From the NCBI GenBank assembly GCA_041493345.1, contig JBGPYQ010000103.1, positions 1 to 10,826 of the forward strand: a stretch of 10,826 nucleotides of DNA. Reading direction: 5' to 3'. The stretch comes from VBDM01 sp041493345 (lineage in GTDB: Bacteria > Pseudomonadota > Gammaproteobacteria > Burkholderiales > SG8-39). The notes under the pieces are model-generated. The model ran no database searches and was not told the origin of the DNA. It worked only from the letters and a program-made list of their open reading frames with translations. This document shows positions 1-6,190 of this stretch, one piece after another. Both the position numbers and the translations under genes were made by a program. How positions within the stretch are numbered: the stretch's first letter is position 1; every line of letters begins with the position of its first letter.

Positions 1-1
1 C

Positions 2-736
2 GACCGCGTGATGGTGTGCCTCTCCGGGGGCAAGGACAGCTACGGCCTGCTCGACATCCTGATGAAGCTGCGCGAGCGCTCGCCCGTTGCCTTCGAGATC
101 GTCGCCGTGAATCTTGACCAGCGCCATCCCGGCTATCCCGCGCATGTGCTGCCGGAATATTTGAAGGCGCTCGGCATCCCGTACCGTATCGAAGTACAAG
201 ACACGTATTCGGTCGTCAAGCGCGTCGTGCCCGAAGGCGAGACCATGTGCGGGCTGTGCTCGCGGCTGCGCCGCGGCGTGCTCTACCGCGTCGCGCGCGA
301 GCTCGGCGCGACCAGGATCGCGCTGGGCCATCACCGCGACGACATCCTGGAAACGTTTTTCCTGAATCTCTTCTTCGGCGGCAAGATGAAGGCGATGTCG
401 CCGAAGCTGCAGTCCGACGACGGCCAGCACGTCGTCATCCGGCCGCTCGCGTACGTCGCGGAAAGCGACCTCGAAGCCTACGCCGAAGTGAAACAGTTCC
501 CTATCATTCCCTGCGACTTGTGCGGCTCGCAGCCGACGCTGCAGCGAAAGCAGGTGAAGGAGATGTTGCGAGAGTGGGAGAAGCGCCATCCGGGGCGGGT
601 GGAATCGATGTTCCGCGCGCTGTCGGACATCGTTCCTTCGCACATGATGGACCGCAAGCTCTTCGATTTCGCCGCCGTGCGCGCGACCGGCAACACCGGG
701 ATGGACGGCGACAAAGCCCTCGACCAGAACGGCTGA
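2..736 (+). CDS. ttcA: tRNA 2-thiocytidine(32) synthetase TtcA, 5'-truncated
   Basis: TtcA is a cytosolic ATP- and [4Fe-4S]-dependent enzyme that thiolates cytidine 32 of certain tRNAs. The reading frame is already open at the left edge (codons for D-R-V at 2-10), and the family has an N-terminal segment before this point, so the start lies outside the window. Visible marks are the PP-loop SGGKDS (codons 23-40) that binds ATP, the cluster-binding MCGLC followed by SRLRRG (from about 245), ALGHHRDDILE, and a second cysteine motif PCDLCGSQP near 511-537. The stop is TGA at 734-736. The last residues after LFDF are a short variable tail. Identity is very secure because the protein can be followed along E. 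coli TtcA almost without gaps. The next gene starts 131 bases downstream with a possible terminator hairpin between, so it is probably not in the same operon. Confidence 0.96.
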   Translation, partial: DRVMVCLSGGKDSYGLLDILMKLRERSPVAFEIVAVNLDQRHPGYPAHVLPEYLKALGIPYRIEVQDTYSVVKRVVPEGETMCGLCSRLRRGVLYRVARELGATRIALGHHRDDILETFFLNLFFGGKMKAMSPKLQSDDGQHVVIRPLAYVAESDLEAYAEVKQFPIIPCDLCGSQPTLQRKQVKEMLREWEKRHPGRVESMFRALSDIVPSHMMDRKLFDFAAVRATGNTGMDGDKALDQNG

Positions 737-749
737 TTCACGCGTCGCG

Positions 750-775
750 GGAGTGGAAGGCATTACTTCTACTCC
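750..775 (+). terminator. possible hairpin terminator after ttcA
   Basis: GGAGTGGAAG (750-759) pairs with CTTCTACTCC (766-775) over ten positions, one of them a G-U pair, around a six-base loop. It starts 13 bases after the ttcA stop. No run of T follows, so it is not a classical intrinsic terminator; it could stabilise the mRNA end. Confidence 0.35.
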
Positions 776-808
776 GGCGCGCCTTTGCGCAAATCAAAGT
801 CCGGCTCA

Positions 809-854
809 TTAAACCAAATCGAAGCTTGTCAAGATAATTTTGACATGCTAGGCT
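809..854 (+). promoter_or_regulatory. possible promoter before the HTH-aminotransferase gene
   Basis: This stretch is clearly more AT-rich than its surroundings. It offers two weak sigma70-like choices. One is TTGTCA (826-831), 17 bases, then TAGGCT (849-854). The other is a good -10-like GATAAT (833-838) with a poor -35 near 809. Either would place transcription a short way before the ATG at 868. By eye only, so low confidence. Confidence 0.3.
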
Positions 855-867
855 TCCGCCGTCGAAT

Positions 868-2379
868 ATGAACTGCGCCGCCCGCCTCGTCGAGATCTTC
901 GGTAGCCAGGCAAAAGTCGCCCGCGCGTTCCAGCTCGACCGCGCCGTGGTGAACAACTGGGTCAAGTCCGGCTATGTGCCGGCGCGTTGGGCGATGGAGG
1001 TTGAGCACGTCACCGACGGCAGAGTCCCCGCGGCCGAAGTGCTGAACGAAGCCCATGCCAAGAAGCCGGTGAAGGTCAAATCGCGCCCCGACGATCATCT
1101 GTTCGGGTCGCCTCTTTCGGGAAAGGAAGCCATGAACGATTTCGCTCCTGCCAAACGCATCAGCTCGTTCCATCCGCCGCAGAGGACGCTCATGGGTCCG
1201 GGGCCGACCGAAATCCATCCGCGCGTGCTCACCACCATGAGCCAGCCGGCGATCGGCTATCTCGATCCGGTGTTCGTCGAGATGATGGAGGAGCTGAAGG
1301 GGCTCCTGCGCTACGTCTACCAGACGAAAAATCCGCTCACCTTCCCGATCTCGGGCCCGGGCTCGGTCGGGATGGAATACTGCTTCGTCAACCTGGTGAG
1401 CCCCGGCGACAAGGTGATCGTGTGCAGGAACGGCGTATTCGGCGGGCGCATGATCGAGAACGTCGAGCGCGCGGGCGGCAAGGCCATCGTCGTCGAGGAC
1501 GAGTGGGGCGCTCCGGTCGATCCGCACAAGTTGGAAGACGCGCTGAAGAAAAACCGCGACGCACGCGTGGTCGCCTTCATCCACGGCGAGACTTCGACCG
1601 GCGTGCAATCGGACGCAAAGACTCTGGTCGGGGTCGCGCACAAGTACGACGCGCTCACGATCGTCGACGCAGTCACCACGCTCGGCGGCTCGCCGGTGAA
1701 GACGGATGAGTGGAACATCGACGCGATCTACTCGGCGAGCCAGAAGTGCCTGTCGTGCACGCCGGGATTGTCGCCGGTGTCCTTCTCCGAGCGCGTGGTC
1801 GATTACGTAAAGGCGCGCAAGGACAAGATCCACTCCTGGTTCATGGATATGAACCTCTTGCTCGGCTACTGGGGCGCGAACAACCGCACCTATCACCACA
1901 CCGCGCCGACCAACTCGCTCTTCGGCCTGCACGAGGCGCTGCTATTGCTGCGCGAGGAAGGGCTGGAGAACGCCTGGGCGCGCCACCAACGCCATCACAA
2001 CGCGTTGAAGGCCGGGCTCGAAGCGATGGGACTCAAGTTCCTGGTGAAGGAGCAGTACCAGTTGCCGCAGATGAACGCGGTGCGATGCCCCGAGGGCGTG
2101 AACGAAGCCGAAGTGAGGAAGACGCTGTTGAACGAATTCAGCATCGAGATCGGCGCGGGGCTGGGCCCTCTTGCCGGCAAGATCTGGCGCATCGGCATCA
2201 TGGGCTACTCCTGCCGCCCGGACAACGTCATGCTGTGCCTCTCTGCCCTCGGCTCGGTGCTCTCCGACATGGGCATGAAGGTCCACGTCGGCGACGCGGA
2301 AGCTGCGGCGCATCAGGCCTACGCGTCGATGCACGCCAAGGCGGCGCAGCAGAAGCAAAAGAGCCGCATTGCAGCTTGA
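868..2379 (+). CDS. HTH (Cro/YdaS-like) - class V aminotransferase fusion, alanine/serine-glyoxylate type
   Basis: One uninterrupted frame of 503 residues. Residues about 7-60 resemble a Cro/YdaS-type helix-turn-helix (FGSQAKVARAF, then VVNNWVKSGYVPARWAMEVE). About 28 polar linker residues follow. Residues 89-503 form a complete fold-type I PLP aminotransferase of the AGXT/serine-pyruvate class. Its marks are LMGPGPTEIHPRV near 108-120, the phosphate-binding SGPGSVGME near 162-170, D267 in IVDAVTTLGG for the pyridine nitrogen, K293 in SASQKC as the Schiff-base lysine, and R441 in WRIGIMGYS as a likely carboxylate binder. The enzyme part probably moves an amino group between glyoxylate or pyruvate and alanine or serine; the exact substrate cannot be read from sequence. 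A second ATG at 1132 has its own ribosome binding site and would give a normal-length 415-residue enzyme. The ATG at 868 has no clear Shine-Dalgarno. This is not the MocR/PdxR architecture, which joins a GntR-type winged helix to an aspartate aminotransferase-like domain. Confidence 0.85.
   Translation: MNCAARLVEIFGSQAKVARAFQLDRAVVNNWVKSGYVPARWAMEVEHVTDGRVPAAEVLNEAHAKKPVKVKSRPDDHLFGSPLSGKEAMNDFAPAKRISSFHPPQRTLMGPGPTEIHPRVLTTMSQPAIGYLDPVFVEMMEELKGLLRYVYQTKNPLTFPISGPGSVGMEYCFVNLVSPGDKVIVCRNGVFGGRMIENVERAGGKAIVVEDEWGAPVDPHKLEDALKKNRDARVVAFIHGETSTGVQSDAKTLVGVAHKYDALTIVDAVTTLGGSPVKTDEWNIDAIYSASQKCLSCTPGLSPVSFSERVVDYVKARKDKIHSWFMDMNLLLGYWGANNRTYHHTAPTNSLFGLHEALLLLREEGLENAWARHQRHHNALKAGLEAMGLKFLVKEQYQLPQMNAVRCPEGVNEAEVRKTLLNEFSIEIGAGLGPLAGKIWRIGIMGYSCRPDNVMLCLSALGSVLSDMGMKVHVGDAEAAAHQAYASMHAKAAQQKQKSRIAA
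1123..1134 (+). promoter_or_regulatory. internal ribosome binding site and alternative start of the aminotransferase
   Basis: AAAGGAAG lies immediately before the in-frame ATG at 1132, with only two to four bases between, depending on which purines pair. Translation from here starts exactly at residue 89, where aminotransferase homology is about to begin, and would yield the enzyme without the DNA-binding domain. It is better placed than anything before the ATG at 868. Whether it is used is inference. Confidence 0.45.
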
Positions 2380-2412
2380 TCGACCCTCACCCCAGCCCCC
2401 GTCCCGGCCCCG

Positions 2413-2438
2413 GCCAATCGCGCTGCATCGCGATTGGC
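2413..2438. repeat. perfect 10-bp hairpin, intergenic
   Basis: GCCAATCGCG (2413-2422) and CGCGATTGGC (2429-2438) are exact reverse complements around the loop CTGCAT. It is the first of two hairpins in the gap between the aminotransferase and the cytochrome gene. It may act in mRNA processing or termination; there is no T-run. Confidence 0.75.
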
Positions 2439-2447
2439 GTTCAGCGG

Positions 2448-2475
2448 CAGCAGACGTGCGCGAGCACGTCTGCTG
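2448..2475. repeat. perfect 12-bp hairpin with GCGA loop, intergenic
   Basis: CAGCAGACGTGC (2448-2459) and GCACGTCTGCTG (2464-2475) are exact reverse complements around GCGA, a loop of the stable GNRA type. It lies nine bases after the preceding hairpin and 57 bases before the cytochrome start. In RNA it would be very stable and could separate expression of the aminotransferase from the genes downstream. Confidence 0.75.
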
Positions 2476-2532
2476 AAACCCCGCTTCACCCCAGAGGGAG
2501 AGGGGGAACGTGGCAGAGAAAGGACAGAGTCC

Positions 2533-3021
2533 ATGCAAAAGAATTACGTGTTGCCGGGAATGATCGCGGCACTCGTATTGGCGGTTGCGCCCTTCGGCGC
2601 GCAGGCGCAGGGTTCTGCGCAAATCGAGCGCGGCCGCTACATGGTCCTGACCGGCCACTGCAACAACTGCCACACGGCCGGCTACGCTCCGAAAGAGGGC
2701 AACATCCCTGAGAAAAACTGGCTCCTCGGCAGCGGGCCCCTCGGCTGGCGGGGACCGTGGGGGACGACCTACGCGTCGAATCTGCGCCTGACGGTGCCCG
2801 CCATGACCGAAGAACAGTGGGTCCAGTACATCAAGACATTCAAGCCGCGCCCGCCGATGCCGTGGTGGAGCATGGCGGCGACGACGGAGCAGGACCTTCG
2901 CGCGATGTATCAGTACATCAAGCATCTCGGTCCGGCGGGAGAGCCCGCGCAGCCCTACTTGCCGCCCGACAAGGAACCCAGGCAGCCGTACATCCAGGCT
3001 CCGCTTCCTCCCAAGAAGTAA
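2533..3021 (+). CDS. secreted monoheme cytochrome c
   Basis: 162 residues from the ATG at 2533, chosen because AAAGGA sits about eight bases upstream and because a signal peptide begins exactly there; in-frame starts further left run through the hairpin region. Residues 1-26 are a typical Sec signal (hydrophobic IAALVLAVA, cleavage after AQA), so the protein acts in the periplasm. The single heme motif is C43-N-N-C46-H47. M109 in PRPPMPWW is a plausible sixth iron ligand. The spacing YASNL ... MTEEQWVQYIK ... PMPWW ... DLRAMYQYIKHL resembles the cytochrome c domains that serve periplasmic alcohol, aldehyde or sugar acid dehydrogenases, though here there is one domain only. The C-terminus is a proline-rich tail of about 27 residues. 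It probably passes electrons from a neighbouring oxidation to the respiratory chain; the partner is unknown. Confidence 0.9.
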   Translation: MQKNYVLPGMIAALVLAVAPFGAQAQGSAQIERGRYMVLTGHCNNCHTAGYAPKEGNIPEKNWLLGSGPLGWRGPWGTTYASNLRLTVPAMTEEQWVQYIKTFKPRPPMPWWSMAATTEQDLRAMYQYIKHLGPAGEPAQPYLPPDKEPRQPYIQAPLPPKK

Positions 3022-3030
3022 AGCCGGGAG

Positions 3031-3050
3031 CGGCGGGGGCGAGCCCGCCG
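3031..3050. repeat. GC-rich hairpin between cytochrome c and MBL genes
   Basis: CGGCGGG (3031-3037) pairs with CCCGCCG (3044-3050) around six bases, nine bases after the cytochrome stop. No T-run follows and the next gene has its own strong ribosome binding site, so processing or attenuation is as likely as termination. Confidence 0.45.
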
Positions 3051-3082
3051 GAGGCGCGGACGGACACCCGACCCGTTCATTC

Positions 3083-3090
3083 AGGAGGAG
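3083..3090 (+). promoter_or_regulatory. strong Shine-Dalgarno for the MBL gene
   Basis: AGGAGGAG, seven bases before the ATG at 3098, is the best ribosome binding site in the window. It fixes the start and suggests efficient translation of this gene relative to its neighbours. Confidence 0.8.
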
Positions 3091-3097
3091 ATCAGGC

Positions 3098-4054
3098 ATG
3101 CGCATCCATCACTTCTTGTCATCCCTCTCGGCGGTGTTGCTGGCGAGTGCCGCATGCGCTGGCCACATGGAAGGCATCCCCCAGTCCGCGCAGCGCCAGG
3201 TCGTGCCGGCAGTGCTGAAGCAGGTTGCGCCCGACCTGTATTTCTTCTACAACGATGCCTCTTCCAATTCCGCGTTCCTGGTGACCGATGCCGGCGTGCT
3301 GGTGGTCGACACCGGGCAGCATCCGGCCGACGCTCGCGCGCTGCTCGAGCGCATCCGCACGATCACCGGCAAGCCTGTCAAGTGGGTGATCAACACGCAC
3401 GCGCACGGCGACCACTTTCTCGGCAATCCGGCGTTCAAGGACGCCGGCGCGACCCTCGTCGCGCACCGCGACACCGCCATCATGATGAAAACGCACTATG
3501 CGTACGAGATCGGCCGGCGCGGCGGGTACTTCAATCGCTTCAAGCTCGATCCCAAGGAACTCAAGCTGGTGCTGCCGGACGTCACCTACGACAGCAGCAT
3601 GACGATCGCTCTCGGCAACCGCACGGTGCAGGTCATGTATTTGGGGGCCGGCCAGAACCCCGGCGACACGATAGTGCACTTTCCTCATGCGCGCGCCCTG
3701 TTTGTCGGCGGGCCGTTCGCGCGGCGCAACTGGTCGAACACCACGTTCACGCCTTCGGTCGAAGGCTGGATCGCGCTGCTGAATAAGATCGCCGCGTTCG
3801 ATGTCGACCTGTACCTGCCGGGCCACGGCGACGTCGGTGCGAGGCAGGACGTGTTCGACGAAGCGAAGTTGCTCGCCGATCTCCAGGCCGGAATCAAGGG
3901 CGCGATGGCGCAAGGCATGAGCAAGGAAGAAATGGTGCAAATGCTCGTTTTCCGCGAGTACAAGGATCTGCGCAACTACAACCTGATCCACGGCTTCATC
4001 GAGGCGCTGCACCACCTGTATGCCACCGGCAAGCCGCTCGTCGCGCTGCCGTAA
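3098..4054 (+). CDS. exported metallo-beta-lactamase-fold protein with altered metal site
   Basis: 318 residues. The N-terminus has a short hydrophobic export signal (about residues 6-21, likely cut near ACA), so it should be periplasmic. The cysteine at residue 20 does not sit in a canonical lipobox. The MBL fold is shown by the first metal motif H101-A-H103-G-D105-H106 in INTHAHGDHFLGN and by the last ligand H243 in LPGHGDV. Two usual ligands are changed. The position that is His in the common AHTxGDT motif is Q186 (LGAGQNPGDT), and the bridging Asp of the usual TGD motif is G205 (FVGGPF). The family includes hydrolases of thioesters, lactones and quinoprotein-linked substrates, so a function cannot be assigned. 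It lies 76 bases after the cytochrome c gene and 55 before the FAD gene, consistent with a shared transcript. The C-terminal 60 residues are helical (EEMVQMLVFREYKDLRNYN). Confidence 0.88.
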   Translation: MRIHHFLSSLSAVLLASAACAGHMEGIPQSAQRQVVPAVLKQVAPDLYFFYNDASSNSAFLVTDAGVLVVDTGQHPADARALLERIRTITGKPVKWVINTHAHGDHFLGNPAFKDAGATLVAHRDTAIMMKTHYAYEIGRRGGYFNRFKLDPKELKLVLPDVTYDSSMTIALGNRTVQVMYLGAGQNPGDTIVHFPHARALFVGGPFARRNWSNTTFTPSVEGWIALLNKIAAFDVDLYLPGHGDVGARQDVFDEAKLLADLQAGIKGAMAQGMSKEEMVQMLVFREYKDLRNYNLIHGFIEALHHLYATGKPLVALP

Positions 4055-4109
4055 CCGAACACGCACCCGAGCGCCGCGTGCCGCAGTGCTCCAGGCTCGG
4101 CGCGCTTTG

Positions 4110-5318
4110 ATGAAAGACCGCGTCTGCGTGGTCGGCGCCGGCCCCGTCGGCGTCGTCGCGGCGATCGCCTGCGCGAAGAAGGGCATCCCGGTGACGCTGC
4201 TCGAGGCCGAAGCGAGCATCGACCACAGCCCGCGCGCAGCCACCACGCATCCTTCCACGCTCGAGATGCTCGCCGAGCTCGGGTTGTTCGAGGAATTCCG
4301 GTCGCTCGGCCTGGTCGCGCGGCACTTCCAGTTCCGGGACGGAATGACGAAGACTCTTGTCGCCGAATTCGACCACGAGGTGCTGCGCGACGAGACGCCA
4401 TTTCCTTTCGTCGTGCAGACCGAGCAGCACAAGCTCTCGGCGCTGGGCCTGCGGCGGCTTTCCGCCATGCCGCAAGTGCAGGTGCGGCTCGGCACGAGCG
4501 TCACCGGCATTTCACAGGATGCCGACGGTGTGCGCGTGACGACCGAAGGCGCGGCGGGTGCGGAACAGTACCTCTTCGACTATATCATCGGGTGCGATGG
4601 CGGGCGCAGCACCGTGCGCAAGTGCCTGGAAGTCGAATTCGAGGGCTACACCTGGCCCGAGCGCTTCCTCGTGCTCACGACGCTGTTCGACTTCGGAAAG
4701 GCGCTCGGTTGTTGTACGCGCACCTATATTTCCGATCCCGAGGAATGGACCAATCTCTTCAAGGTGACGGGAGACGATCTCAAGGGCCGGTGGCGCGCGG
4801 TATTTCCGGCGCGCGAAGACGAGAGCGACGAGGAGGCGTTCTCGGAGGCGGCGGTACGCCGGCGCCTGACAAGGCTTTTCGAAGGGCATCCGATGGAGCT
4901 GGTCCTGCACCGGAACATCTACCGCGTGCACCAGCGCGTGGCGAAGTCGTTCCGCAAGGGCAGGGTGTTCCTCGCCGGCGACGCTGCGCACGTCAACAAT
5001 CCGGTCGGCGGCCTGGGCTTGAACTGCGGCATCCACGATGCAGTGGAGCTCGCCGAGACGCTGCATCTCGTGATATCGGGACAGGCGAAGGAACACCTGC
5101 TCGACCGCTACGAACGCCGCCGGCGCCCGCTCAACATCGAATACGTGCAGCAGCAGACCGTCGCGAACAAAACAAGGCTGGAGGAACGCGACCCGAAAGT
5201 GCGGCAGGCGAACTTCGACGAGCTGCGCCGCACGGCCGCCGACCCGGTGCTGCACAAGCAGTTCCTAATGCGCACTTCGCTCATCGAGAGCGCGCGCAAG
5301 GCGCAGAAAATCACCTGA
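4110..5318 (+). CDS. FAD-dependent oxidoreductase, aromatic-ring monooxygenase (PheA/TfdB/UbiH) family
   Basis: 402 residues. The frame is open further upstream, but the ATG at 4110 places VCVVGAGPVG right at the N-terminus as usual, and earlier starts would overlap the MBL gene. The ribosome binding site is weak. Motifs appear in family order: the Rossmann GxGxxG (G9, G11, G14) with E32 ending the second strand for the ADP ribose, the DG motif D163-G164 in IIGCDGGRSTVR, and the GD motif G290-D291 in VFLAGDAAHVNNPVGGLGLN for the flavin ribityl chain. These are the hallmarks of NAD(P)H-dependent class A flavin hydroxylases. It lacks the C-terminal thioredoxin-like domain of the longer phenol hydroxylases. 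There is no signal peptide, so it is cytosolic. Substrate unknown; an aromatic or other planar compound is the family expectation. It is the last gene of the plus-strand run. Confidence 0.9.
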   Translation: MKDRVCVVGAGPVGVVAAIACAKKGIPVTLLEAEASIDHSPRAATTHPSTLEMLAELGLFEEFRSLGLVARHFQFRDGMTKTLVAEFDHEVLRDETPFPFVVQTEQHKLSALGLRRLSAMPQVQVRLGTSVTGISQDADGVRVTTEGAAGAEQYLFDYIIGCDGGRSTVRKCLEVEFEGYTWPERFLVLTTLFDFGKALGCCTRTYISDPEEWTNLFKVTGDDLKGRWRAVFPAREDESDEEAFSEAAVRRRLTRLFEGHPMELVLHRNIYRVHQRVAKSFRKGRVFLAGDAAHVNNPVGGLGLNCGIHDAVELAETLHLVISGQAKEHLLDRYERRRRPLNIEYVQQQTVANKTRLEERDPKVRQANFDELRRTAADPVLHKQFLMRTSLIESARKAQKIT

Positions 5319-5331
5319 CCCGACGTTGGTG

Positions 5332-5413
5332 GTTCGACGCTTCGGCGGGCTCAGCATCACCACGAACGGCCCATATAACTGACCGCTCGCCCTGAGCTTG
5401 TCGAAGGGTGAAC
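5332..5413. repeat. degenerate inverted repeat of the TTCGACxxGCTCAG type between convergent genes
   Basis: CTTCGGCGGGCTCAG (5340-5354, plus) and CTTCGACAAGCTCAG (5392-5406, minus) agree at 12 of 15 positions and face each other. Both belong to the longer pattern GTTCGAC...GCTCAG...CGAACGG, which I recognise as a dispersed intergenic element in many proteobacteria. The pair fills the gap between the stops at 5318 and 5429 and could serve as a two-way terminator. Confidence 0.6.
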
Positions 5414-5428
5414 GGAATGCTTCTATCT

Positions 5429-6070
5429 TTACCGCGTCCGCCGGTGCTCGATCAGCGCGTCCGCCTTGCGTTCCATCGCGTCGCGGCGCCGAAGCAGCCG
5501 CGCCTGCCTTTTCGTCACGAGCGGATAGTGGCGTATCGCGTCGATCTCGTCGCCCACGTTCCAACAGTTTTTTCCGTTGGTGACCCAGAGCTTCGGATCG
5601 AACCTGCGCAGGTCGAAAGAGCGCGAAAAGCTTCGCAGCGTTTTCTGTCCGCGCTTGTTGGCGTATTCGTGCAGGTAGGACAACGCCAGCTCGCGCAAGC
5701 TTCGGTACACCGGGTCGCGCCAGCGCAGAACGGGCGGATTGGTCTTCGAGATCGCACCCCAGTATCGGCCGCGGCGAAAGAGCGCCACCACGTGGTCGTA
5801 GTCGTGTTCCGCGCGCAGGTCCATCAGGAGCGGCGGCTCGCCATGGACCCACAGCGCGCAAGCGGCGAGCATGGCGCCCTCGATGCAATGCGCCTGGCGC
5901 CGCTTGAGCACTTCGCGCACCGACAGGCAGGTCTGGCCGCCGATCTCGAAATTCGCCGGCAGCGCGCAAAGAAAATCCTGTATTTTCTGCGGGGTCGAAA
6001 GGCGCCTCAAGACGGCAAACTCGGCCTTGCTCAGGTCCAGGTCCTCGCGGCGGGCAAGGCGCTTTTTCAA
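5429..6070 (-). CDS. conserved hypothetical protein, possibly transglutaminase-like
   Basis: 213 residues, starting at TTG (6070-6068) with GGGAG seven bases upstream at 6082-6078; no ATG fits better. I recognise the protein as a conserved but poorly characterised family. The conserved core is IQDFLCALPANFE (30-42), GQTCLSVREVL (45-55), AHCIEGA (60-66), PLLMDL (80-85), DHVVALF (92-98), WGAISKTN (104-111) and RDPVYRSLRELALSYLHEY (118-136). A cysteine in an HCxEGA setting (C62) followed by a histidine (H93) in DHVVALF resembles the Cys-His arrangement of transglutaminase-like cysteine peptidases; the third catalytic residue is not evident. There is no signal peptide or membrane segment. The C-terminus is rich in Arg and Lys. 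It converges on the FAD gene and diverges from dsbB, so it is probably transcribed alone. Confidence 0.75.
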   Translation of the reverse strand: MKKRLARREDLDLSKAEFAVLRRLSTPQKIQDFLCALPANFEIGGQTCLSVREVLKRRQAHCIEGAMLAACALWVHGEPPLLMDLRAEHDYDHVVALFRRGRYWGAISKTNPPVLRWRDPVYRSLRELALSYLHEYANKRGQKTLRSFSRSFDLRRFDPKLWVTNGKNCWNVGDEIDAIRHYPLVTKRQARLLRRRDAMERKADALIEHRRTR

Positions 6071-6174
6071 CTTAGTGCTCCCGGAAGATCGTGCCCCATC
6101 CTACTCTGGCTGCCGCCGCTCGTGCGAATGCGCCGAAACGATTGCCGGACGGTTCTGTCCAAACGGTGCGTACG

Positions 6175-6190
6175 AAGGGGCGCCGGGATG
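6175..6190 (+). promoter_or_regulatory. ribosome binding site that supports the ATG start of dsbB
   Basis: AAGGGG (6175-6180) lies seven bases before the ATG at 6188. The other possible starts, ATG 6212 and GTG 6251, have no well-spaced Shine-Dalgarno. This is the main reason for taking 6188, although homology alone would accept 6251. Confidence 0.45.

Noticed and set aside
840..845. Perfect TTGACA as a -35 box for the fusion gene
   Set aside because: A -10 at normal spacing would fall at about 863-869, overlapping the ATG at 868, and the sequence there fits the consensus poorly.
829..1932. Long open frame on the minus strand, antisense to the aminotransferase
   Set aside because: Its product is rich in Arg, Ala, His and Asp with no recognisable domain, as expected for the opposite strand of a GC-rich gene; the plus strand encodes clear catalytic motifs.
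868..2379. MocR/PdxR-type regulator
   Set aside because: The N-terminal domain is a Cro/YdaS-like helix-turn-helix, not a GntR winged helix, and the enzyme domain is class V AGXT-like, not aspartate aminotransferase class I.
3098..4054. Lipoprotein or active beta-lactamase
   Set aside because: The residues before C20 do not form a lipobox, and two metal ligands typical of active zinc hydrolases are missing.
1942..4510. Two further long minus-strand open frames opposite the aminotransferase end, cytochrome c, MBL and FAD genes
   Set aside because: Low-complexity Arg/Ala/Leu products without motifs, crossing several real genes and their gaps.
5408..6187. N-terminal extension of the dsbB frame reaching back to 5408
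   Set aside because: The frame is merely open opposite the TTG-start gene; DsbB homology begins only after about 6251 and a ribosome binding site exists at 6175.
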